Assembly (NCBI GenBank): GCA_945957225.1
Contig: CAMFKK010000024.1
Coordinates: forward strand, 1-13,657
Reading direction: 5' to 3'
Length of the DNA: 13,657 bases
Source: an uncultured Sphingobacteriia bacterium
Lineage (GTDB): Bacteria > Bacteroidota > Bacteroidia > Chitinophagales > Chitinophagaceae
In this document: one piece after another, positions 1 to 7,839 of the stretch
Layout of the letters: each line of letters opens with the position of its first letter
How positions within the stretch are numbered: position 1 is the stretch's first letter
Notes under the pieces: model-generated
What the model saw: only the letters and a program-made list of their open reading frames with translations
Database searches by the model: none
What the model was told of the DNA's origin: nothing
Made by a program: the position numbers and the translations under genes

Positions 1-494
1 ATACCAAGCATATTATCACAGACGGTCAACAAGCCCGTGTAGTGGGTACTTTGGGTGGCAGACAGGTAGATACTTCAGTCAATTTTTCAAAGTCAAATGG
101 ATTTTATTATTATCTAAACAATGGCGCCAATTTTTTACTCTTCAATATTGTTAAACGTTGGAACTGGGCAGAAAGCAAATCAGGTAAATTTAAATTAGAC
201 TTCTTGGGAAGGGCCGGTATTGGACCCGTGATTCCACACGTAGAAAATAGTTTGTTTGGCAAACCCAATGAAGACGGATTTCAGTTAGGCGGATGGAATG
301 TGGGCGTAGAAGCTGGTTTAAGGTCTACTTTTTACAAACATGTATTTCTAGAGTTCACCAACAAAGTGGATTATGCCCGTTATAGTAATTTAAAAGTCTA
401 TCAAGGAACTGCAAAACAGGCATTTGGAACCTATGAATTGATTTTGACCTTGGGATATACCTTTCCAATGGGAAAAAGAGTAGTAACACCTTAA
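1..494 (+). CDS. C-terminal part of an outer-membrane beta-barrel protein (5' truncated by window edge)
   Basis: The reading frame is open from the first full codon at position 3 to the TAA at 492-494, so the gene begins outside the window. The GTG at 42 is an internal valine, not a start. About 163 residues are visible. They show alternating polar/hydrophobic stretches rich in Gly, Tyr, Phe and Asn, as expected for transmembrane beta-strands, for example the segment ending LILTLGYTF close to the C-terminus. This final aromatic-ending strand is typical of outer-membrane barrels; here it is followed by a short tail, PMGKRVVTP. No ligand-specific motif is visible, so the substrate or role is unknown. 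The dicarboxylate transporter gene begins 25 bp after the stop on the same strand, so co-transcription is plausible. The outer-membrane barrel class is fairly sure; the exact family is not. Confidence 0.7.
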   Translation, partial: TKHIITDGQQARVVGTLGGRQVDTSVNFSKSNGFYYYLNNGANFLLFNIVKRWNWAESKSGKFKLDFLGRAGIGPVIPHVENSLFGKPNEDGFQLGGWNVGVEAGLRSTFYKHVFLEFTNKVDYARYSNLKVYQGTAKQAFGTYELILTLGYTFPMGKRVVTP

Positions 495-519
495 TTTAGG
501 TAGTGAATATCAGCATATA

Positions 520-1752
520 ATGATAAAGAAAGTTTTAACTAACCTTACCTTTTGGGTATTACTAGCCATTACTGCCGGTATTCTATTGGGACATTTTTTT
601 CCTGCAACAGGTGTTGCTATGCAACCTCTTGGAAAATATTTTATTGATATTATTAAATTATTCATCTACCCTATCATTCTGGTTACCATCATTACTGGTA
701 TTTGTGGTATGGATAGCTTAAAACGGGTTGGTCTAGTAGGGGGTAAAGCACTATTGTATTTTGAGGTAGTCACCACAGTTGCTTTATTGATTGGCGTAGT
801 AGTAGCACATTTTATTCAGCCAGGGGTTGGGGTTGATACTACATTAGTCAACAAGGGTGATATTTCTAAGTATAATGGCAATGTTTCCATTTCATGGTTA
901 GCGTTTTTAAAAGAGAATATAACTATTCAAGTATTATTATTTGCTTTATTGGCTGGGATGATCATTAGCAAGCTGCCAAACAAATTGCAAATTTTAAAAC
1001 CCATTTATTTTAGTTCTAAATATATTTTCAGGGGATTACATATTGTCATGAAAGCCGCACCAATTGGGGCTTTTGGAGGAATGGCTTATACCATTGGAAA
1101 ATATGGGATAGCTACTTTATTCCCTTTGGCTAAATTGATGATCTGTGTTTATGTAACAATGGGACTTTTCATTTTTTTGATTTTGGGCAGTTTGCTCAAA
1201 TATTATAAAATATCTATTTGGAAATTTTTGGGGTATATAAAAAATGAATTACTAATAGTACTTGGAACATCTTCTTCAGAATCCGCACTTCCTACTTTAA
1301 TGGAAAAGCTGGAACATATGGGTTGTCACAAATCTGTTGTTGGTTTAGTTGTGCCAACCGGCTACTCATTTAACTTAGACGGAACATCCATTTATTTGTC
1401 AATGGCTGTTTTGTTTTTGGCACAAGTATATCATATTGATTTAAGCATCAATCAAATGTTGGTGATTGTAGGTATTTTAATGATTACTTCAAAAGGAGCT
1501 GCGGGTGTAACCGGAAGTGGTTTTGTGATATTGGCTTCTACTTTAACCGCTTCTAAAGTGATTCCATTAGAAGGCCTAGCCTTATTATTGGGTGTGGACC
1601 GATTTATGTCTGAAGCAAGAGCCATTACCAATTTTATAGGGAATGGGGTAGCCACTATATTTATCTCAAATAGTGAAAAGATGTTTGACAGAACAAAAAT
1701 GTATCACGCATTTAATATGCAAAAAAACAAAGTGGAATCAACAGCACCTTAG
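520..1752 (+). CDS. dctA: C4-dicarboxylate:cation symporter, DctA type
   Basis: This is an inner-membrane secondary transporter of the dicarboxylate/amino acid:cation symporter family, expected to import succinate, fumarate, malate and similar C4 acids. At 410 residues it is slightly shorter than typical DctA (about 430). All family landmarks are present in order: hydrophobic helices from about residue 10; the serine-rich first hairpin GTSSSESALP (249-258); NLDGT in TM7 (285-289); the second hairpin SKGAAGVTGSG (324-334); and TM8 with D360, R367 and N371 in DRFMSEARAITN. The Asp and Arg seven residues apart match the substrate-binding pair known from GltPh, and the arginine favours acidic substrates. 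The SEARA context and VPTGYSFNLDGTSIYL are typical of DctA rather than glutamate carriers. The ATG at 520 gives a normal short N-terminus (MIKKVLTNLTFW); no Shine-Dalgarno is evident. The TAG stop overlaps the stop of the convergent AsmA-like gene by 4 bp. Confidence 0.92.
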   Translation: MIKKVLTNLTFWVLLAITAGILLGHFFPATGVAMQPLGKYFIDIIKLFIYPIILVTIITGICGMDSLKRVGLVGGKALLYFEVVTTVALLIGVVVAHFIQPGVGVDTTLVNKGDISKYNGNVSISWLAFLKENITIQVLLFALLAGMIISKLPNKLQILKPIYFSSKYIFRGLHIVMKAAPIGAFGGMAYTIGKYGIATLFPLAKLMICVYVTMGLFIFLILGSLLKYYKISIWKFLGYIKNELLIVLGTSSSESALPTLMEKLEHMGCHKSVVGLVVPTGYSFNLDGTSIYLSMAVLFLAQVYHIDLSINQMLVIVGILMITSKGAAGVTGSGFVILASTLTASKVIPLEGLALLLGVDRFMSEARAITNFIGNGVATIFISNSEKMFDRTKMYHAFNMQKNKVESTAP

Positions 1753-4700
1753 TTTGTCTCTTCTTTGTCTTCTTCTTCTTTTAGATTATTACTATCATCA
1801 CCCTTTCCTCTTTTTACTTTGGGGTTGGCCTGTGTGCCAGTTACCGTCATTGGAATACCTATAATCCCTAATGGAGGCAATCCCAAACGGAATTTCAGAT
1901 TCATCTGGCCATCAAAATTTACTTGACCGCTCAATCTTAAACGGAAGGGGAATACCCTGATCTTTGTTTGTTCTAAAGTGATGATATTATTTTTGATGGT
2001 TGTCTTGATATCAACTTTTGAAAGGTCGGTATTACCTGTTAAACTGTCTTTACCTGCTGCTTTTCCAGCTGCACTAAATAATTTGAAGCCCTTCATTTTT
2101 AAGGCTTTTACAGAAAGCACACCCCCTCCTTCTAAGGAAGGGTAAATGGGATACATGGTCTCATTTAGTTTGCCTTTCAAGGAATAATCCAATGATACTA
2201 TTCCATCTGCACTAGCAGCGGCAGTGGCCATTTCTCTAAAGAGCTTGATTTCTTTATAGGCTTTAGAAATGCTGAATTCCTTTGCTACAAAATGCGCTGT
2301 AAAAGCTGCTCGATTGGGATTTAGGGATTGATAGCTTGCATCTAATACAACAGGTGCATCAATAAGGGTAAAGCCCGTTTGCTTTAATGTCAACAAACCT
2401 TTTTTAAGACTCATTTCTCCTTTGGCATTTTTTAAATCCATGCCATTATAAGAAACAGTATTCACCGCAGCCTTAAAGACCAAGTCTAAATTAGTTGGTA
2501 CCAGCACCACCCCTGTACTTGAAGCACTAGTAGTATCACCCGCAAAAGCCATAAAATCATCTGCAATTAAACGTTTGCTATTCAAATTGAACTGACCTTG
2601 CAAAGCCTCATCCTTCATGGCATAATTGATCATATTGGCCATGTATCCATCCAATTTAAAATCAGAACCCTGATAATTTCCGTTAAAGTTTTCCAACCAA
2701 ATTTTATCTTGCTTAAAACGCATAGTGCCATTACTGATATGGAATGGATGGGGGTAATAATCGGTACTGACAGAAATATTCTTTACTTGCAGGGTTCCGC
2801 TATTGCGTAATCGGTCATACAATCCAGCAGTGGCATCGCTTTGCAATCCTGCTAGATTTACATCGGCAATAACCAATCCAGTTACATCAATTCCTTTTCT
2901 AGAAAATACCTGATAGACTTTACCAATATCCACCGTTCCTTTAGACAAGACCTGGTATTGAACATTGTTAAAGTTTTTCATACTAGCACTCAATGTAAAG
3001 GGTTGACCTTCAAAATAAAAACCAATAGGTTTAATAGAAAAATCAACGTCTTTGGTAGAAGGGCCTTTGGAAACCAAATTTGCGTCAACACTAATTTTTT
3101 CTATTGGGTGCGGATAGTATTTGGTTTGAATAAAGCCGTCATTCATGGTAAAATGCGCATCCGTAACAGGAAATAAGTTTTTGGCTGTATTATATTTTCC
3201 CTTTGTCTTAATATCCATCACCATTTTTCCTTTCAGACTAAGGCTATCAATTGGATAGAAAGATTTAATGTCCGCTAGATTTAAGACCCCTTGAAAATTA
3301 GCCTCCATGGGAAAATCATCTGCGCCACTGATTTGTAGATTACCTTTTAGATAATTACTCAGCATCACAGCATTCATATGCTTGATACTCAAACTTGCTT
3401 TGCGGTAATCTGCCGTAGGAGCACTGGCTATCAAATCAAAAGATATCTTTTCTACAGCTTTAGGCAGTGAAGTGTATTTAACATAGCCATCTTTTAAACT
3501 AGCTGTTAGATTAAACACAGGAATAGAAGTAATAATGGTATCAGGTCTGATTTTCTTTGGATTTTGTTGCCTCATAAAAAAACCATCGGCTTTGCCATGT
3601 ACAGAAACATGACCCTTGAATTCCAATCCTGGTAAACCAACTGCAGCTTGCCATTTTTCTAAATCCATTTCACCGTTTAATTTGGCGTGGATCTCTGGTT
3701 GATTCAAGCCCTTGATCATACAAATAGCACTGAGATAATCCTTACCAACATTTCCATATATAGAATCTACGTTCACGTAAAGACTATCCATATTGAATCT
3801 AGGTAACTTAGTTTCAAAATTCAGGAATAAATTCTTTAAAGGTTCTGGGGTATTCTTATTAGCAATATAGCCATTTCTAATACCCAAGTTCATGCTAAAA
3901 CCAGGCATGGTTCCTGTCTCTGCTATATATTGTCCACTCAATGCTGCTTTAAAATTAACTGCCCCTTTGACTTCTGTATGTTCCAACCATTGCAATAGTT
4001 CTGGAGGAAAAGCTGTAATAAAATTATGGAGCGATGTTTCATTACTATTCACTTTAAAATCCAAGTCATAGCCATTTTTCAAAAAGGCAAATCGGCCTTT
4101 AAAATCTAATGGCAGCTGATTAATAAACAGATCGTTTTTTTCAAATAAAAATTCTAATGAATTGGTATTGATCTTAGTGACAAGTTTAGCTGATACTGTT
4201 TTGGAAACAAAATAATTCTGTTTGTCATAATTAAAATCAATGGCGCTCACTTTGAGTTTAGATGTGAGGTCAAAAATAGATTTACTAAAATCACCCTTGC
4301 CTTCATAATCAAATCCGCCAGCGTCTATATGCATGGGTAAAGAAAGATCGTCATAGACAAAATGTGTTTTTTCAATAACTATGCGTTCAATTTTCAAAGA
4401 GGCAGAACTAGAATCCTTAGCGTTTTTAATAGCAGTTGTATCTGGAGCGTACACATTGTAATTGGCTTCTCCTTTGGCATTCACTTCAATATTGATAAAT
4501 CCCTTACTGATAAAAATCTGGTTGATTTTTACGGTTGATCCAAAAATAGAGCCAAGGTCAACGCCCAAAGAAACTTGGTTGGCCGAGATCAATGTGTCTT
4601 TATGAAAGGGTTCAGAACCCTTGAGTACAAAATCATGTAGGTTTAGGGTTAGTGCAGGAAAATGGCTAAAAAAAGAAAAACGGGCTTTAGAAAATTCCAG

Positions 4701-4859
4701 TTCTCCTTTTACGCTTCTTTTGGCCAAATCCTTGATGCCATTTGAAATGGAATCAGGGAAACAATAGGGTGCCAAGAAAAGAATGGCCACCATTGATCCC
4801 AAACCAATGCCCGAATATTTCAATATTTTAATGAAGATATTCTTTGCTGCTGCTTTCAT
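1749..4859 (-). CDS. AsmA-like envelope protein
   Basis: A 1036-residue protein of the AsmA/TamB-like superfamily. It has one N-terminal membrane anchor (about residues 16-34, rich in Gly, Leu, Ile and Ala) and a long periplasmic body of repeated beta-strand segments of the type 'LNGEMDLEKW' and 'FKGHVSVHGKADGF'. The N-terminal region (FSHFPALTLNLHDFVLKG, then a KGEANYNVY segment) is characteristic of Bacteroidota AsmA family members. The C-terminal part ends in a hydrophobic strand region (LKFRLGLPPLGIIGIPMTV) followed by a charged tail, about residues 1018-1036, rich in Asp, Glu and Lys. Proteins of this superfamily are implicated in moving phospholipids between membranes and in outer-membrane homeostasis; that role is inferred here. 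It lies 84 bp downstream of the LOG-family gene on the same strand. The ATG at 4857-4859 places the anchor correctly. Its TAA overlaps the dctA TAG. Confidence 0.85.
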   Translation of the reverse strand: MKAAAKNIFIKILKYSGIGLGSMVAILFLAPYCFPDSISNGIKDLAKRSVKGELEFSKARFSFFSHFPALTLNLHDFVLKGSEPFHKDTLISANQVSLGVDLGSIFGSTVKINQIFISKGFINIEVNAKGEANYNVYAPDTTAIKNAKDSSSASLKIERIVIEKTHFVYDDLSLPMHIDAGGFDYEGKGDFSKSIFDLTSKLKVSAIDFNYDKQNYFVSKTVSAKLVTKINTNSLEFLFEKNDLFINQLPLDFKGRFAFLKNGYDLDFKVNSNETSLHNFITAFPPELLQWLEHTEVKGAVNFKAALSGQYIAETGTMPGFSMNLGIRNGYIANKNTPEPLKNLFLNFETKLPRFNMDSLYVNVDSIYGNVGKDYLSAICMIKGLNQPEIHAKLNGEMDLEKWQAAVGLPGLEFKGHVSVHGKADGFFMRQQNPKKIRPDTIITSIPVFNLTASLKDGYVKYTSLPKAVEKISFDLIASAPTADYRKASLSIKHMNAVMLSNYLKGNLQISGADDFPMEANFQGVLNLADIKSFYPIDSLSLKGKMVMDIKTKGKYNTAKNLFPVTDAHFTMNDGFIQTKYYPHPIEKISVDANLVSKGPSTKDVDFSIKPIGFYFEGQPFTLSASMKNFNNVQYQVLSKGTVDIGKVYQVFSRKGIDVTGLVIADVNLAGLQSDATAGLYDRLRNSGTLQVKNISVSTDYYPHPFHISNGTMRFKQDKIWLENFNGNYQGSDFKLDGYMANMINYAMKDEALQGQFNLNSKRLIADDFMAFAGDTTSASSTGVVLVPTNLDLVFKAAVNTVSYNGMDLKNAKGEMSLKKGLLTLKQTGFTLIDAPVVLDASYQSLNPNRAAFTAHFVAKEFSISKAYKEIKLFREMATAAASADGIVSLDYSLKGKLNETMYPIYPSLEGGGVLSVKALKMKGFKLFSAAGKAAGKDSLTGNTDLSKVDIKTTIKNNIITLEQTKIRVFPFRLRLSGQVNFDGQMNLKFRLGLPPLGIIGIPMTVTGTQANPKVKRGKGDDSNNLKEEEDKEETN

Positions 4860-4943
4860 TTGATGGTATTAAACGGTGCTGGTTAGGGACCAGTAATGGC
4901 TATAAAGTTACTTATTCGCTGTAAAACAGCTGTTAGCTTTTTC

Positions 4944-5675
4944 TTATCGTTTTTCAAATAACCACCATAGTCTTCTTCTTTTCTTCACTTGATAATTGCT
5001 TTGAACATAGGTTTGAATATGGGTCATGGCTTGATCCATATCATCCGTTAATAAAACCAATTTCATGTCTTCCGGTGAGATGGTTCCTTCCTTGGCCATA
5101 AATTCAATATAATCCATCAAGGGTTGAAAATATTCCTTTCCATATAGTACAATGGGAAAATCATTGATGGTCTTGGTTTGAACCAAGGTTAGGGTTTCAA
5201 AGAATTCATCCATGGTACCAAATCCACCTGGCATGATAATAAAAGCATAGGAATATTTAACCAAGATGACCTTTCTGATAAAAAAGTAGTTCAGGGTTAA
5301 AGAATGGTGCACATAGGGATTGGCGTGCTGCTCAAAGGGTAATTGAATATTACAGCCCACTGATTGCCCCCCATTCTCAAAAGCACCACGATTGGCTGCT
5401 TCCATTACACCAGGCCCTCCCCCAGTTAGGGTGGTCATGCCCATGGCAGCAATTCTTTTGCCAAATTCCCTAGAAGCAATATAGTATTTGTGTGTTTCAT
5501 CAAATCTAGCCGATCCAAATACGGTAATACAGGGCCCAACAAAGTGCATGGTTCTAAAGCCGTGGATGAACTGTTTAAAAATCTCCCAAGCAAAGCCCAA
5601 TTCATTCATCCTAGGCTTGGGGCCGTCTAGGTAAACAGGGTCTTTTGAAGAAATAATACGTTGTGTTTTAGCCAT
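4944..5675 (-). CDS. LOG-family Rossmann-fold protein (TIGR00730 type nucleotide phosphoribohydrolase)
   Basis: A 243-residue cytosolic protein with the two signature motifs of the LOG ('Lonely guy') family, often misannotated as lysine decarboxylase: GGGPGVMEAANRGA (85-98) and PGGFGTMDEFFE (149-160), with conserved FIRK (132-135) between them. Family members hydrolyse nucleoside 5'-monophosphates (cytokinin ribotides or ordinary AMP-type substrates) to free base and ribose 5-phosphate; the natural bacterial substrate is often uncertain. The protein is longer than the roughly 180-200-residue classical LOGs because it has about 45 extra N-terminal residues before the first Rossmann strand (ITVFGSAR, 50-57) and a basic, tryptophan-containing tail (KKRRRLWWLFEKR). 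A longer version of this kind is common in Bacteroidota, from general recollection. It is divergent from the 5753 gene and could be co-transcribed with the AsmA-like gene. Confidence 0.85.
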   Translation of the reverse strand: MAKTQRIISSKDPVYLDGPKPRMNELGFAWEIFKQFIHGFRTMHFVGPCITVFGSARFDETHKYYIASREFGKRIAAMGMTTLTGGGPGVMEAANRGAFENGGQSVGCNIQLPFEQHANPYVHHSLTLNYFFIRKVILVKYSYAFIIMPGGFGTMDEFFETLTLVQTKTINDFPIVLYGKEYFQPLMDYIEFMAKEGTISPEDMKLVLLTDDMDQAMTHIQTYVQSNYQVKKRRRLWWLFEKR

Positions 5676-5752
5676 TTGGAGAAAATTTTTCTTTCTATCT
5701 TCAAATTAGCATAAAATTTGATGATGTATCACTGCCATCCTAAAAAACGCTC

Positions 5753-7198
5753 ATGAAGAAAAAATTACTCCACCTGTTCCTGATATTGATTACGGGTATT
5801 AGCAGTCATGCACAAAGCGGCATCATTTTCAAATCAGTAGACTATTATAATTACTCTGGTAAAACATTGAATTATTTAGAATTTCCTGAAATAAGACAAC
5901 AACTCAGCAAAACCCTAGATTCTTTGAGTAGGAAATTTTTGCAAATCCCTATGATAGCATCCCCTGACCTAAAGATCAATAAACGGCTATACCAGGACAA
6001 TTCTTTGAGTGAGCATGTAAATTTGGCAATAGGTAATGCTGCTACCAACGAGAAAATCAAAGCGGCAGAAAAGCAACAATTGTTAAATAATAATGCTAGT
6101 CAAAATGCCAAAACAGAGTTTAGTTTAGAAATTGCAGAACTGCCTTTAAATAGCATTAGACAATTTCCAGAATTAGACAGTTCATTTATACAGCAATTAT
6201 TACAAAAGCAAAATCTTGCTCTTATTCAAATAATTGCCAAATTAAAAGCAGCAACGGGTGAGCTATTGATTGACAAACAAGTCTGCATGGTATTGTCAAA
6301 AAACAAACAACCGGTTCTGATTGGTTTTAACCATCCAGACTATTTGATTAGTCCTAAAAGTTTTGGAAAATTATTAGAAGCAGGATTAAATGTATTATTA
6401 GATACAAACAATGAAACGGAAATTCTACAAATGAATTCTATTCCGGCCATTGTTAACGATAATTTTATTCAACCCCAGATCAAAAGTCAACCTAGGCTTA
6501 ATTTCAGCAACCAAAAAGGGATTATCCAATATCTATGGAAAGGAGAAGTTCAGTACTTGCGTTACCAAGAACCCCTCTATGAAAATATTGTTATCAGAGG
6601 CAAAAAAACTACGCCAATTCCCAATAGTTTGATTGCCCAAATTAATGCAGACAATATCTGGGAACCCATTTTTCTAAGAGAAGAAAGCAGGGATATTTTA
6701 GCTGACAAAAACTACCTTTTACAGTGCGTAGTAAATGTGGAACGAGACCCCTATGGAAAGGGTACCCCCTTTAACAAAAAAACAGGATTGCCATTTAATT
6801 TTTTGAGCGGGATTTCACATGTTTTTTTGCAAGACAAGGATACCATTGCACAGTTTAAGATCAAGGGCAATTTTTTAGACGGGAAGAAAAAAACCTACTT
6901 GCACCAATTGTATATGGCAGCAGATACTAGCATTATTGCCATTGAAAAAACACCCAGAGAAAATGTGCACCACTATGATTTTGAATTGGAAGGAGTCTTT
7001 AAAGGTCAAGCATTCAAAATTGCTTATACCGGTTTAAGAGGATCCTCAGAATCCATCAGAGAAATTTATCTCAAAGAGAAATTGGTAGCAGTAGTAGAAG
7101 GAAAAGACAATCCAGAACTCTTGGTAGTGCTGGATAAGGATATAGACGCCATTAGCCTGAATCAGTTGCTATTGCTATCGTTTAGCAACTTGTTTTAG
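5753..7198 (+). CDS. Exported protein of unknown function
   Basis: A 481-residue protein that I do not recognise. It begins with a clear Sec signal peptide (MKKKLLHLFLILITGISSHA, cleavage probably before Gln21); there is no lipobox cysteine, so it should be periplasmic or secreted rather than lipid-anchored. No transmembrane helices are evident in the mature part. Residues about 50-200 are rich in Gln, Asn and Leu and look helical, for example SSFIQQLLQKQNLALIQII. The C-terminal half (about 230-481) looks more beta-rich and contains the distinctive stretches NVERDPYGKGTPFNKKTG and YTGLRGSSESIREIYL. No catalytic or metal-binding motif stands out. The start fits the signal peptide. The gene is divergent from the LOG gene (77 bp between starts) and convergent with ssb, so it is probably a single-gene unit. 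It is a real gene by length, signal peptide and codon use resembling its neighbours. Confidence 0.8.
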   Translation: MKKKLLHLFLILITGISSHAQSGIIFKSVDYYNYSGKTLNYLEFPEIRQQLSKTLDSLSRKFLQIPMIASPDLKINKRLYQDNSLSEHVNLAIGNAATNEKIKAAEKQQLLNNNASQNAKTEFSLEIAELPLNSIRQFPELDSSFIQQLLQKQNLALIQIIAKLKAATGELLIDKQVCMVLSKNKQPVLIGFNHPDYLISPKSFGKLLEAGLNVLLDTNNETEILQMNSIPAIVNDNFIQPQIKSQPRLNFSNQKGIIQYLWKGEVQYLRYQEPLYENIVIRGKKTTPIPNSLIAQINADNIWEPIFLREESRDILADKNYLLQCVVNVERDPYGKGTPFNKKTGLPFNFLSGISHVFLQDKDTIAQFKIKGNFLDGKKKTYLHQLYMAADTSIIAIEKTPRENVHHYDFELEGVFKGQAFKIAYTGLRGSSESIREIYLKEKLVAVVEGKDNPELLVVLDKDIDAISLNQLLLLSFSNLF

Positions 7199-7234
7199 TT
7201 AAAATATGCTAGGCATAGGATCTATTCAATAAAC

Positions 7235-7274
7235 AGGATTGGTCTTGAAGATCTTAGTCTGCAAAACCAATCCT
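7235..7274. terminator. Probable bidirectional terminator hairpin between two convergent genes
   Basis: AGGATTGGT (7235-7243) and ACCAATCCT (7266-7274) form a perfect 9-bp inverted repeat. After one C/A mismatch it continues with TTG/CAA (7245-7247 with 7262-7264). It occupies the 84-bp gap between the stop codons of the convergent genes at 5753-7198 and 7283-7636. No strong T-run follows on either strand, so it is not a canonical intrinsic terminator, but its placement supports a transcription-end or 3'-stability role. The loop contains a small palindrome, AAGATCTT (7248-7255). Confidence 0.55.
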
Positions 7275-7282
7275 ATTGCAAC

Positions 7283-7636
7283 TTATTCCGCTTGTGCGGT
7301 TTTATTGGGCCCCAACATGAGTAGGTCAGAAGCCACTACTTCTGTAACATAGTGTTTGACTCCTTGTTTGTCGGTGTAATTGCGGTTAACCAATTTACCT
7401 TCAATGGCAACTTCCTTACCCTTGACCAGGTATTTTTCTACAATCTCTGCCAGTTTACCCCAAGCTACTACCTGGTGCCATTGGGTTTCAGTTACTTTTT
7501 CTCCCTGCGCATTCTGGTAACTCTCATTGGTTGCCACAGAAAACTGGGCCAGCTTCTTTCCTGTCTCTGTTGTTTTTACTTCTGGTGCTTGACCTAGATT
7601 GCCGATCAATTGCACTTTGTTTTTCATTGCGTACAT
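7283..7636 (-). CDS. ssb: Single-stranded DNA-binding protein, short form
   Basis: A 117-residue SSB consisting almost entirely of one OB-fold. Signature stretches are NKVQLIGNLGQAPEV (6-20), FSVATNESY (32-40), and TQWHQVVAWGKLAEIVEKYL (51-70), in which W53 and W59 occupy the positions of the DNA-stacking aromatic residues W54 and F60 of E. coli SSB. KGKEVAIEGKL (72-82) and a Tyr-containing strand near YVTEVVASDLLML close the fold. SSB coats single-stranded DNA in replication, recombination and repair. The protein ends NKTAQAE and lacks the linker and acidic tip (DDDIPF-like) that recruits partners in classical SSBs. Two starts are possible: ATG at 7634-7636 (MYAMKNK) or ATG at 7625-7627 (MKNK). 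A purine-rich GAAAGG lies 2 nt before the first and 11 nt before the second, so neither is clearly favoured. Confidence 0.92.
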   Translation of the reverse strand: MYAMKNKVQLIGNLGQAPEVKTTETGKKLAQFSVATNESYQNAQGEKVTETQWHQVVAWGKLAEIVEKYLVKGKEVAIEGKLVNRNYTDKQGVKHYVTEVVASDLLMLGPNKTAQAE

Positions 7637-7717
7637 CGCCTTTCATTTTATTGTTTTGAATACCGGTTTCCCGGTGTTGACAGAACAAATATGTAATAGC
7701 AATGATGACCTATCCGG

Positions 7718-7756
7718 TATTTAAATATTTGTATACAACTGTAAATGTTTGCAAAC
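7718..7756. promoter_or_regulatory. Cluster of three perfect 10-bp palindromes in the ssb / amidohydrolase divergent region
   Basis: Three perfect palindromes follow each other: TATTTAAATA (7718-7727), TTGTATACAA (7729-7738) and GTTTGCAAAC (7747-7756). The last two are 18 bp apart centre to centre. They lie in the roughly 200-bp gap between the divergent start of ssb (7636) and the probable amidohydrolase start (7840). An 8-bp inverted repeat, AATACCGG (7659-7666) with CCGGTATT (7714-7721), surrounds the region on the ssb side. The arrangement suggests binding sites for a dimeric regulator or a promoter region. I could not fit a full TTTG / TAnnTTTG promoter here on either strand. The function is inferred only from position and symmetry. 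Confidence 0.35.
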
Positions 7757-7839
7757 GGGTAATCCCTAGAAGTTTGAATCAAAGCATTTTAAATCCTTTG
7801 CGTATATTGTTTATCTATTCAATGACTCAAACAAGTTTT

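Noticed and set aside
42..44. GTG as a start for the first gene
   Set aside because: The frame is open to the window edge and the protein is a barrel missing its N-terminal signal; this GTG is an internal valine.
5713..5720. AAAATTTG as a -7 element for the 5753 gene
   Set aside because: The first base mismatches TAnnTTTG and no TTTG or TTG lies at a suitable distance upstream.
7728..7751. TTTG (7728-7731) and TTTG (7748-7751) as a promoter for the amidohydrolase
   Set aside because: The second TTTG lacks a TA two bases before it and the spacing is too short for the -33/-7 pattern.
7702..7839. In-frame N-terminal extension of the amidohydrolase from the ATG at 7702
   Set aside because: It would place 46 residues before a clear signal peptide, and its DNA contains the palindrome cluster. 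The 7840 start gives the family's usual length.
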